DNA of 32,977 bases from Bdellovibrionales bacterium. Lineage in GTDB: Bacteria > Bdellovibrionota > Bdellovibrionia > Bdellovibrionales > JAMPXM01. Numbering within the stretch: the first letter of the stretch is position 1; each line of letters begins with the position of its first letter. The translations under genes and the position numbers were made by a program. Below the pieces are notes generated by a model. That model saw nothing but the letters and a program-made list of their open reading frames with translations. It was not told the DNA's origin and did no database searches. The stretch covers positions 1-32,977 of the forward strand of contig SYLX01000080.1 of NCBI GenBank assembly GCA_005808505.1, written 5' to 3'. Shown here piece by piece: positions 8,694 to 15,745 of the stretch.

Positions 8694-8779
8694 TGAATGC
8701 CCAAAAATCTGGATGACGCTTCGACAGGACAATCGACCGGAGGTTGCCACCAAAGTCCTACACTTCTAGACTGAGATCT

Positions 8780-9919
8780 ATGAATGATGAAGCTTGGTTT
8801 CCCAAAAGCTACGACGATGCTCGACAGACCTTCCTCTCGCTCACCGAAGCTTGGAAAGCTCGTTGGCCTGGCGCGGAAGCTCGCAGTTACCAAGTTCCTA
8901 GCCAAAAGGACCACGGCCTCTTTGTCGACTATCTTTATTTACCCGCAAAAAAGGAGCCGCGCGCGATCATTGCGCTGACTTCTGGCGTACACGGGCCCGA
9001 AACCTTCACCGGTCACGCGCTTCAACGACTTTTTCTTGAGGCACTACTCCCCTCCTTCAGCAAAGAAGACGTGGGCTTTCTCATTGTTCACTCGCTCAAT
9101 CCGTTCGGATTCAAATACGAGCGACGCTCGACGGAAAACAACGTCAACCTGAACCGAAACTTTGCTTCAACTGAAGAAACCTTCAACCATGAAAATCCTG
9201 GCTACGCGAAACTTGCGTCAGCGCTTGAGCCAGCGACTCCGATCGGGGGGCTCGGCCTTTCGTTTTTGAAAACTCTGAAGTTCATGGCGGGCGCCCTCAC
9301 TTCCGGAGGTTTTACGGCCGCAAGCCTTAATCAAGGTTTGTTTGAGGGTCAGTTCCGTTTTCCAAAAGGTTTAGAATACGGCGGAACGACTTGGGAGCCG
9401 CAAGTGAACGACTTCATCCGCTACACGCGTGAGAAGTTCGCTCCGTACCGGGAGGTTGCGGTCTTCGATCTTCACACGGGCCTTGGAGATCGCTACCAGC
9501 TCCATCTCATTCCGGTGGATGATCCTCTCTCTCGCGATGCGATTCTCCTAGATCGACTCTTCAAACGCGAACAAGAACAACACCTCTACGCGTACACGCC
9601 GTTCGACACGGAAGGATTTTACAGCACGAAGGGTGACCTAAATACGCTCGTGCCGACGCTTGCTTCGAAAGGCGCAAAAGCTCTGGCTCTGACGTTCGAA
9701 TTTGGAACTCGGGGTGCCGGTTTGATGGCGAAGCTCAAAACCTTCAACACGATTCAAGTCGAAAACCAAGGTTTCCACCACGGATATAAAACAAAGGCGA
9801 TCGAAGCTCAGGCCCGTCGCAATTTTATGGAAACTTTCTTTCCTTCAGAGATTCGCTGGCGGCAGAACGCCGTGGAAAGAGCACGCACGATCTTTCAGAA
9901 TGTACTCTCCCGAATATGA
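8780..9919 (+). CDS. DUF2817 family zinc carboxypeptidase (M14-like)
   Basis: This 379-residue protein has the M14 metallocarboxypeptidase signatures of the DUF2817 family in order. GVHGPE gives the first zinc ligands (His71, Glu74). HSLNPFGFKYERRSTENNVNLNRNF is the substrate-binding stretch. FDLHTGLGDR supplies the third ligand (His232), and LTFEFGTRG the general base (Glu307). Members are predicted to remove C-terminal or amide-linked residues, with natural substrates largely unknown. No signal peptide is seen, so it is probably cytoplasmic. The ATG at 8780 is preceded by only a weak site (GAG at 8773-8775). An upstream in-frame start at 8744 would overlap the divergent promoter region. The divergent neighbour also encodes a probable hydrolase. 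Confidence 0.88.
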   Translation: MNDEAWFPKSYDDARQTFLSLTEAWKARWPGAEARSYQVPSQKDHGLFVDYLYLPAKKEPRAIIALTSGVHGPETFTGHALQRLFLEALLPSFSKEDVGFLIVHSLNPFGFKYERRSTENNVNLNRNFASTEETFNHENPGYAKLASALEPATPIGGLGLSFLKTLKFMAGALTSGGFTAASLNQGLFEGQFRFPKGLEYGGTTWEPQVNDFIRYTREKFAPYREVAVFDLHTGLGDRYQLHLIPVDDPLSRDAILLDRLFKREQEQHLYAYTPFDTEGFYSTKGDLNTLVPTLASKGAKALALTFEFGTRGAGLMAKLKTFNTIQVENQGFHHGYKTKAIEAQARRNFMETFFPSEIRWRQNAVERARTIFQNVLSRI

Positions 9920-9978
9920 GGAACAGACAAAATTAGTTTTGTTGTCTTTAAGCCGAGTTTGCTTTAGCTTTGCCAGCC

Positions 9979-10830
9979 ATGAAAAAGTTTTGGCTGCGCT
10001 ACGTCCTCCCATCTTTTTGTTTCCTTACTTACTTTTCGGCAGCAGGCGCCGATTCCATTTGGCTCGAGAGTGATGAATCGCTTCTCTCGCCAGCTAGCGC
10101 ATATGCTGAGTCAAAACTTTCGGTCGGTTTTGTTTTCGGAATGTTCGACTACCGCGAGCCAGGTTTGATGAGAGACTCAGGCCCGCTCAGTGGTCTAGCC
10201 GTCTCGTACGCAAATGGAAGCAGCTCTCTTCCTCTCAAAATTGAAGTGGAAGCTGAACTTCTCATGGGCCGAACTCTCTATGACGGCAGTACCTGGGGAG
10301 GAACGCCGCTTTCGACAGCTTCAAGCAATACGATCATGGAATTACGTTCACTCGCGGGACCCTTTTGGGGTCAGCAAACAGCTGCTGGTGAGGTCGTTCT
10401 TCAACCTTTTGCCGGTTTCGCGGCAAGACGTTTGATAAACAAGGCAGCTGGAAGTGGATCGTATTTAAGAGAGATCGGCTATTTGTCTCTGCCGTTGGGT
10501 GCGAAGGTCAGTTTCATGACCGAAAGCGGATGGCACTTGAGTTTCTCAGGGGAATACGACGTCTTCTTAGCGGGACGCGTAGCTTCACACTTCGATAAGT
10601 CATTTTCGGATGCACCAAAAGCTATTAACAACCAATCTCAAGGCTATGGATACCGCGCAAGCCTAGAGATCGAAAAGAAATTTCAGGGCTGGTCAATCTT
10701 AGTTGAGCCCTACGTACAAGCATGGCGAATCGAGGACTCCGACCGCTTCGCGTTCGATGGAGACGGCTACGTCTACGAACCGAAAAATACCACAGACATG
10801 TATGGGCTCGAATTCGCGTTGACGCTTTGA
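9979..10830 (+). CDS. Probable outer-membrane beta-barrel protein
   Basis: This 283-residue protein begins with a clear signal peptide (ATG at 9979; MKKFWLRYVLPSFCFLTYFSAAGA). The mature chain has alternating hydrophobic strands separated by polar turns, with Gly- and aromatic-rich segments such as VGFVFGMFDYRE, AGPFWGQQ and LQPFAGFAARRL, and it ends in YGLEFALTL. This is the composition of outer-membrane barrels, but no named family is recognised. The ribosome-binding site is poor. The gene follows the DUF2817 gene by 59 bases, which contain a weak ACAAAA/TTTTGT dyad, and it is convergent with the exonuclease gene. Confidence 0.65.
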   Translation: MKKFWLRYVLPSFCFLTYFSAAGADSIWLESDESLLSPASAYAESKLSVGFVFGMFDYREPGLMRDSGPLSGLAVSYANGSSSLPLKIEVEAELLMGRTLYDGSTWGGTPLSTASSNTIMELRSLAGPFWGQQTAAGEVVLQPFAGFAARRLINKAAGSGSYLREIGYLSLPLGAKVSFMTESGWHLSFSGEYDVFLAGRVASHFDKSFSDAPKAINNQSQGYGYRASLEIEKKFQGWSILVEPYVQAWRIEDSDRFAFDGDGYVYEPKNTTDMYGLEFALTL

Positions 10831-10843
10831 CCACGGTCCGACT

Positions 10844-11704
10844 TCACCAGCCGTCAGGCACTTCCCAGCTCGCGCGTCCACGAAGCAAATCGTAAACGCT
10901 TTCGTGAACACGCGTTGTGATGACAGGGAGCTTCGCTTCTGCACGTTCAGGTAGCGCGAATTCCGTCAACCGATCGCGCTCCATTTGCCACGCGATACAC
11001 ATCAGGCTTTCGAGAACGATCGTGTCTTCCGCGTTGTAAGTCATGAGCGTTTCGAGTGCACCAGGCACTCCTCGCTTGTGCATTCTCCAGAGTCTCACGG
11101 CATCGAAACCATCGATATCCATGCTGGAACGTTGATGAACTTGCGGGAATCCCAGCTGAATTTTTTTGAGGCCGCCTTTTAGGCCGTGTTTGTTGAACCA
11201 AACACGCAGGTCAACGTGCGGCTGCGCAAACTTCAATCCCAGTTCACGGCGTAAAAACGGAAGATCGAAGCAAAGACCGTTGAAGGTGACCCACATCTTC
11301 GCTTCGCGCTCGAGCTTCTCAAAGAGAGCGCGTTTTTTCTGGGGCTCGTGCTCGACGAAGAGTTCACCGCGAAATGAAACCGCTACCGTCGTCGAGTGAG
11401 AAACGGGAGGAAAACCCAAGCCCGTCGTTTCGATATCGAGATAAGCTATCGAGTCTTCGCACGAGGGAATCATGCGCCAGGTATGTGCATTTCCCAAGCG
11501 CTCGCCGAAAAATCCCAATTCGCCAGCTTCGAGTGCCGCGCGGGATTCTTCTAAACCGACTAAGCATTTCTGCGCTTTTTTTGCGCCGAAGACTTCGCCC
11601 GCCATGGACTCAAGATCGTCCCAATGCCGGACTCCTTGATCCCAAAGCGCACGTTCTGTGGTTTCGCCGATTCCGGGTAGATGCAAAAACGAAGATTGTA
11701 ACAT
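10844..11704 (-). CDS. RNase H-fold exonuclease-like protein (YprB family)
   Basis: This 286-residue protein matches the YprB/RNase_H_2 family of DEDD exonucleases. It begins with a helix-hairpin-helix-like segment (HLPGIGETTERALWDQG), then the nuclease motifs: YLDIETTGLG (Asp90, Glu92), TFNGLCFDLPFLRRE (Asp147), SSMDIDGFDAVRLWR and TYNAEDTIVLE (Asp227). These acidic residues should hold two metal ions for 3'-5' hydrolysis of nucleic acid; the true substrate in this family is not settled. ATG 11704 is the first ATG after a TTG at 11767. The TTG extension (RGSSSHRAGVGAP) looks non-conserved, but neither start has a strong ribosome-binding site. Confidence 0.85.
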   Translation of the reverse strand: MLQSSFLHLPGIGETTERALWDQGVRHWDDLESMAGEVFGAKKAQKCLVGLEESRAALEAGELGFFGERLGNAHTWRMIPSCEDSIAYLDIETTGLGFPPVSHSTTVAVSFRGELFVEHEPQKKRALFEKLEREAKMWVTFNGLCFDLPFLRRELGLKFAQPHVDLRVWFNKHGLKGGLKKIQLGFPQVHQRSSMDIDGFDAVRLWRMHKRGVPGALETLMTYNAEDTIVLESLMCIAWQMERDRLTEFALPERAEAKLPVITTRVHESVYDLLRGRASWEVPDGW

Positions 11705-11797
11705 GCGCGCTACGGTATCAAAGACCGGCGCCCCAACGCCAGCCCGATGTGACGAGGAACCCCTCAAGTCAGTGAGAAGCTAAGGAATCAGAAAAGA

Positions 11798-12385
11798 TTA
11801 GAGAGGCAACCCCCGCCCTTTGAACCGGATCGTTTCGGTTCCGCCGGGATCAAGCGGAGTTTCGTAAGCCATCTTTCCGTAAGCGTCTTCGATCACGAGT
11901 TCGGAAGACTTTTTATCAAAGCGAAACTTCACGTGCCCATTTCCGTTGATCGAAAACAGCGAAACGCTTTTCTCTCCCTTCGGAAATTCTAAGGTAATCA
12001 ACTCACCAGCAAGAAGGGCCGAGCGACTGACGGTCTTTTCAATCTCCACGTCGTAACCCGAGAGATTCACCGTGACATCGAGCTTGGCTGGGTTTTTCGC
12101 AACGGGAGCGAAACTCATTTTGCGAATCTCCAAATCGAGATAGCCCGACATGGGGAGTTTAGGCTGCACGCTCGCTTCTTGATTGATTGTGGAAGCAATG
12201 GCGACTGCGAGCGCCTGTTCAGAGGGCGAGTCATCAAGGACGCGAAATTTTGGAGTTCGACCCCGGCTATCGACGATTTTAAAGACTTCCGGCTTCTCGA
12301 ATGACAGCTTTGACGCAGGCGCTGCGGCCGCTGAAGCAACAAAAATGAAAACCGAGAGGGAGCAGAAAATTCTTGAAATGGGCAT
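11798..12385 (-). CDS. Secreted protein of unknown function, 195 residues
   Basis: The start at 12385 follows AAGGAG by six bases and opens a signal peptide (MPISRIFCSLSVFIFVASAAAA|PAS). The rest is beta-rich and has no cysteine in the mature part: SFEKPEVFKIVDSRGRTPKFRVLDD, then a helical segment with EQALAVAIASTINQE, then strands such as YLDLEIRKMSF, LDVTVNLSGYDVEIEKT and VSLFSINGNGHVKFRF. I do not recognise a family; a periplasmic beta-sandwich is a reasonable guess. It lies 93 bases upstream of the exonuclease gene on the same strand and might be co-transcribed with it. Confidence 0.7.
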   Translation of the reverse strand: MPISRIFCSLSVFIFVASAAAAPASKLSFEKPEVFKIVDSRGRTPKFRVLDDSPSEQALAVAIASTINQEASVQPKLPMSGYLDLEIRKMSFAPVAKNPAKLDVTVNLSGYDVEIEKTVSRSALLAGELITLEFPKGEKSVSLFSINGNGHVKFRFDKKSSELVIEDAYGKMAYETPLDPGGTETIRFKGRGLPL

Positions 12386-12680
12386 CTTTGGCTCCTTGCC
12401 GATCTCGCTTCCGAGTTCGGACATTATAGGTATTGTCCGCCCTCAAAACAGCGGCCAGACACTCCGATTCTAACCACGAAGCTAGCAGATCTTGCGCTTC
12501 TGCGAGGCGTTTCCTGCCGGTGCTGTTCCGCATCCGGAACTTATTCGCAAATTTGGATGAATTGATTTGACCAGGGAAGGGTCCCCAAGGGATAGGTCGG
12601 GTGTTCTCTAACTATAAGCCAATAATACGGTTTGGCGTCTCTACCAGGCACCGTAAATGCCTGACTACACGGGGAATTAC
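12386..12680. other. Intergenic region between divergent genes
   Basis: These 295 bases lie between the leftward secreted-protein gene and the rightward HNH gene and should hold both promoters. A TTGACC (about 12568) and a TATAAG (about 12615) are present but not at promoter spacing from each other. No gene or clear structure is seen. Confidence 0.4.
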
Positions 12681-13181
12681 ATGAAGTCTTTTTTTGTTCT
12701 GCTTGCAGCTCTGTCCTGCTTTGAGTTCGCTTTTGCTAACAATGATTTCGAAGCTAGCCAAGCGGCGTTCCCTCGGGGACCCGAAGCTTCGATGACTCCC
12801 GGATCGCTCTGCGGTCATCCTGACGAGTACCGCTATCCCGAGCACATCCCCTACTGCAAACGTGACGTCGATACTTCTCTCAAAAAAGAGATCATCGCGA
12901 AGTACGACGAAGAATTCGGCTACCGCATCGGCAAGATGGATCGCAAGAAGTTCAAGATCGATCACTACATCCCTCTCTGCGCCGGCGGCAGCAACGAGAT
13001 GGACAATCTCTGGCCCCAACACGAGAGCGTTTTCACGATCACGGATTCTCTTGAGCAAACGGTTTGCGAAAAAATGGCAGCCGGAAAATTGAAGCAAGAA
13101 GAAGCCGTCGAAATCGTGAAGAAAGCAAAGAACGATTTGAAGACGGTTGAGGGAGTCGTGAAGAAGCTTCGCGCAATGTAA
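12681..13181 (+). CDS. Secreted HNH-family nuclease-like protein
   Basis: This 166-residue protein starts at ATG 12681 with a signal peptide ending near FAFA|NNDF, so it is exported. Residues ~91-113 carry the HNH signature FKIDHYIPLCAGGSN followed by DNLWPQ, with the DH pair (94-95) and the Asn residues expected to bind metal and activate water. Four cysteines (44, 59, 100, 129) could form disulphides, as suits the periplasm or medium. An exported HNH enzyme could digest external or host nucleic acid for nutrition; this is inference. The final codons (VKKLRAM and stop) form the first copy of a 26-bp tandem repeat that continues past the gene. A short GGGGA precedes the start. Confidence 0.83.
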   Translation: MKSFFVLLAALSCFEFAFANNDFEASQAAFPRGPEASMTPGSLCGHPDEYRYPEHIPYCKRDVDTSLKKEIIAKYDEEFGYRIGKMDRKKFKIDHYIPLCAGGSNEMDNLWPQHESVFTITDSLEQTVCEKMAAGKLKQEEAVEIVKKAKNDLKTVEGVVKKLRAM

Positions 13182-13278
13182 CAGGGAAGAAGCTTCGCGC
13201 AATGTAACAGGGAAGAAGCTTCGCGCAATGTAACAGGGAAGAAGCTTCGCGCAATGTAACAAGGAAGAAGCTTCGCGC
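13160..13278. repeat. 26-bp tandem repeat overlapping the 3' end of the HNH gene
   Basis: Three identical 26-base copies begin at 13160, 13186 and 13212. A fourth at 13238 differs by one base, and a fifth is cut after 15 bases at 13264. Each unit contains the palindrome GAAGCTTC. The first copy includes the last codons and stop of the HNH gene, so extra copies change neither the protein nor its stop. Confidence 0.95.
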
Positions 13279-13311
13279 GATGCGCGCGTGCGAAAACTTC
13301 GCGAGGATAGG

Positions 13312-13338
13312 AAAAGGGCGGACTCGATCCGCCCTTTT
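13312..13338. terminator. Bidirectional intrinsic terminator
   Basis: AAAAGGGCGGA (13312-13322) and TCCGCCCTTTT (13328-13338) form an 11-base perfect stem with the loop CTCGA, followed by T-rich sequence on the plus strand. The A tract before it serves the other strand. It sits between the convergent HNH and haem-protein genes and should end both transcripts; it touches the stop codon of the latter. Confidence 0.9.
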
Positions 13339-14090
13339 TATTTTCGGTACTGAACGCTCAAGATTCCGCCGAACGTTCCGGTTCCGGCCGCAGCTTTCCC
13401 TTTGTGGATCTGCTTACCCATCTCACCGCCGTGGCAATTCATACAGTTTGTCTTGAAGTATTCAGGGAGCGCGTAACGAATCGTCGTCTTACCTTGAGTG
13501 TCGACTATCTTCTCGGCGTACGGTTGCCCTTGTTTCCAATTCGCACTCTGAAATTTTGAACGGATGATTTGTTGCTCCCATTCATCCGCCTTCGCTTGAG
13601 GATTGACGAGATATTCTTCGGCCGTCGTCCAACGGACAGATCCAGCTTTGAATTTCGAGTTAAACTCCTGCGTCACCTCGTAACCAAAACGGGCTGGGAT
13701 CAGTTTTCCAGGAAAATTGAGATGATCGGTCCAACGCCCTTTGTACTCCCCGCGCATCGCTCGATCGACGACCGTTTCGATCGCTTGCCACATTTGCGCG
13801 ACGGCTGGATCCGAGCTGGCTTTCAAAGGCTCGCCGGCGATGCGATCGTAGCTCAACTTGACGGCTTCGAGCAGCGAAGACTTGTCGTTTTTTGGATTCG
13901 TCGGATCGTCGGTGAACGACGCTTTTTCACCAACGGCCGCGCGAGCGGCGAAAAACAGTTTGGCCACGCGGTAGGCGGATTTTTCTTCCGCTTCCGTGAG
14001 CGGATTTACTACTTTCATCGCGTCTACGGCAAACGCATGGGACGCTGGAACCAAAAGAAAAGCCGTGAGGACCAAATCTCTGAATCGCAT
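13338..14090 (-). CDS. Tll0287-like (DUF3365) c-type haem protein
   Basis: This 250-residue exported protein has a signal peptide ending at AFA|VDAMK. The body matches the Tll0287-like/DUF3365 domain, which has a PAS-like fold: a helical opening, then RFGYEVTQEFNSKFK, and QPYAEKIVDTQGKTTIRYALPEYF. A single haem-binding motif CMNCH (216-220) follows, with HGG directly after. Homologues bind a covalently attached haem in the periplasm and are thought to act as redox or gas sensors, often fused to kinases or cyclases. This one is free-standing, so it may be an electron carrier or a sensor for a separate partner. Cytochrome c maturation machinery is implied elsewhere in the genome. Upstream, only a weak GGTGATGAG precedes the ATG. 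Confidence 0.88.
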   Translation of the reverse strand: MRFRDLVLTAFLLVPASHAFAVDAMKVVNPLTEAEEKSAYRVAKLFFAARAAVGEKASFTDDPTNPKNDKSSLLEAVKLSYDRIAGEPLKASSDPAVAQMWQAIETVVDRAMRGEYKGRWTDHLNFPGKLIPARFGYEVTQEFNSKFKAGSVRWTTAEEYLVNPQAKADEWEQQIIRSKFQSANWKQGQPYAEKIVDTQGKTTIRYALPEYFKTNCMNCHGGEMGKQIHKGKAAAGTGTFGGILSVQYRK

Positions 14091-14199
14091 CTCATCACCC
14101 GTCGCTTTGCATCGACGCGTGAATCGCGCCTAATCTGCAATCAAAAGCGTATCAGTGCGAAAACTCGGGATGAAGTCCGGTTGTTTCTAAAGGTTGGAT

Positions 14200-14490
14200 T
14201 TAGCCAAGACGTTTGATCAGGTGGTGTCCAAAACGAGTTCTGACGATTGGTGAAAGCGCGCCGACAGAGAGATTTCGTGCAGCATCGGCAAAATCGTCAT
14301 CTAAACGATGTAGCTCGATTTCACCAAGATCCCCACCCCGCGAGTTCGATGAGCAGCGCGAAAACTTCTTAGCCAGCTCTCCAAATTCGGCGCCGGGGGA
14401 AGCAAGCTTTCTCAGCAAGTCTTCCGCTTCGTATTTGTGTTCCACTAAAATGTGAGCCAGGTGCATCTTCTCAGTCTTCCCAGCGCTCAT
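14200..14490 (-). CDS. Small parvulin-type peptidyl-prolyl isomerase
   Basis: This 96-residue protein is nearly the size of E. coli PpiC (93 residues) and is a lone parvulin domain. The pattern AHILVEHKYEAEDLLRKL, GAEFGELAKKFSRCSSNSRGGDLGE, then VGALSPIVRTRFGHHLIKRL is diagnostic. It catalyses cis-trans isomerisation of proline peptide bonds. With no signal peptide it should be cytoplasmic. GGAGG lies five bases before the ATG. It lies 109 bases upstream of the haem-protein gene on the same strand, but nothing ties the two functions together. Confidence 0.95.
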   Translation of the reverse strand: MSAGKTEKMHLAHILVEHKYEAEDLLRKLASPGAEFGELAKKFSRCSSNSRGGDLGEIELHRLDDDFADAARNLSVGALSPIVRTRFGHHLIKRLG

Positions 14491-14564
14491 CGTCGCCTCC
14501 GGTTTCGCATTCTCGGCTTTTTTCTTCGCCTGAATCTATTATCCTGATTTCAAGAGGGACGACT

Positions 14565-14924
14565 ATGGGAATTTGGAGCAAGGTCCGTACGCCGATCAAT
14601 ACCTTTCTGTATGAGTCGAAGCCGTTCATATTGCTCGCGATTGGCGTGTACACGCTCTCCGCCGAAGATCCGAACACGATCCTCATCGCGTGCGGGCTCT
14701 TACTTCTTGTCTGTTCGGCTGTGATCTTGAGGATGCGCTTTCGAAATCGCAAAGGGCGTGGACTCGAAACCGTTTTCTACGAGCTTCAACCTTTTGTTTA
14801 CCTCGGACTGGCGCTGTACGTAATGTTCTTTAAAAACTCAAATAAGTTTGCGGTCGGATTCGCGTTAGTTCTACTTTGCTGTGCGGGAGCGATTCTGAAT
14901 TGGCGCTACCAAAATCGCCGCTGA
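14565..14924 (+). CDS. Four-helix membrane protein built from an internal duplication
   Basis: This 119-residue protein contains two similar halves. Residues ~15-63 read FLYESKPFILLAIGVYTL, then IACGLLLLVCSAVILRMRFRNRK. Residues ~70-119 read VFYELQPFVYLGLALYVMFF, then FALVLLCCAGAILNWRYQNRR. Each half has an aromatic/Pro start, two hydrophobic helices and a basic, Arg-rich end, predicting four transmembrane helices in an inner-membrane protein with positively charged ends. AGAGGG precedes ATG 14565, and TATTAT (14537-14542) may be its -10 box. I know no function for it. It is divergent from the parvulin gene and followed by 13-bp tandem repeats. Confidence 0.75.
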   Translation: MGIWSKVRTPINTFLYESKPFILLAIGVYTLSAEDPNTILIACGLLLLVCSAVILRMRFRNRKGRGLETVFYELQPFVYLGLALYVMFFKNSNKFAVGFALVLLCCAGAILNWRYQNRR

Positions 14925-14935
14925 ACCTTAAACCT

Positions 14936-14987
14936 CTACTGCAAAGATCTACTGCAAAGATCTACTGCAAAGATTAACTGCAAAGAT
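14936..14987. repeat. 13-bp tandem repeat between convergent genes
   Basis: Three perfect copies of CTACTGCAAAGAT (14936, 14949 and 14962) and one with a changed start (14975) fill the space between the membrane-protein stop and the stop of the leftward gene. The array ends on the first base of that stop codon. Confidence 0.95.
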
Positions 14988-15745
14988 CAACGCTTCGATT
15001 GGGCGCGAGCTTCGTCTTGAGATTCCGCGACATTGTTGCGTTGAGTGTCGATCACGTTCTGCCAGATTCGCTGGCTAACGGGACCTGGGAGCAGACGATT
15101 GATCTCCCCCGTTTTGTTGGGCTGAAGCGAAGACCATTGATAAAGAATCTCGGCCTTCACGCCTGCTAGCGCTTCGCGCGCTTTTCCATCGAGCTTCGGA
15201 TCTTCTACGCTCTTGTCTTCTACCAAGCTTCTTAAAACGTCCTCGGCTCCACGTTCGGATTCAGGAGACTGAACGGCTTCGAAGAGCGCATCGAGTGCGG
15301 CAAACTGCTGGATCTGAAGATCCGAGCCGATTTCCGCAGGCTGGCGAAGAAGCGATTCTAAAGATTTAAGGAAGCGAGAATCTCGGAAGAACCCTTTCTT
15401 CTGCGCTTTTTCATCGTCAGTCAGGAAGACTTTTTTATTGAGTTCCGCGTAGGCCATCAGCTCACGCGGGATTTCGACGGAAACTTTTGAGAGAGAGGAA
15501 GCAGGCGCCGATTTTCCGGACGTAGTCTCTTTTTCGCCAGAAGATGCTCGCGCCGCGATCGATTGAGGCTGGCGGTCGATGGAGGCGACCGCTGCCGTTT
15601 CGGATTCAGTTTGGATAGAAGAGCTCGACTCGTTAGAGGATTCGTTAGTCTTCTCCCCGCTGGCGCGACCCTTCACCAGGATCGCTCCGCCAACGAGACT
15701 TAAGAAAACTGCGCTACCTACGAGGACGAGTCGAGCGTTCTTCAT
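14987..15745 (-). CDS. Membrane-anchored protein of unknown function, coupled to the Hint lipoprotein gene
   Basis: This 252-residue protein has an uncleaved-looking N-terminal helix ([26 protein letters not shown]). A disordered Ser/Glu/Thr-rich linker follows (~30-90), then a helical, charged domain (AELNKKVFLTDDEKAQKKGFF to the end). It starts one base inside the stop of the upstream gene (TAATG at 15743-15747), so it is translated by coupling and probably works with that lipoprotein. No homologous family comes to mind. One reading is a periplasmic helper that holds or processes the large lipoprotein; this is inference from position alone. Confidence 0.75.
   Translation of the reverse strand: MKNARLVLVGSAVFLSLVGGAILVKGRASGEKTNESSNESSSSIQTESETAAVASIDRQPQSIAARASSGEKETTSGKSAPASSLSKVSVEIPRELMAYAELNKKVFLTDDEKAQKKGFFRDSRFLKSLESLLRQPAEIGSDLQIQQFAALDALFEAVQSPESERGAEDVLRSLVEDKSVEDPKLDGKAREALAGVKAEILYQWSSLQPNKTGEINRLLPGPVSQRIWQNVIDTQRNNVAESQDEARAQSKR

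Noticed and set aside
9930-9957. Weak ACAAAA/TTTTGT dyad as terminator after the DUF2817 gene
   Set aside because: The stem is only six A/T-rich pairs with a short T tract, too weak to call.
12612-13262. Minus-strand frames through the 26-bp repeats
   Set aside because: The repeated Leu/His/Cys/Arg segments only reflect the repeat DNA and lie opposite the HNH gene.
13160-13278. CRISPR array
   Set aside because: Units are directly adjacent with no spacers and there are no cas genes.
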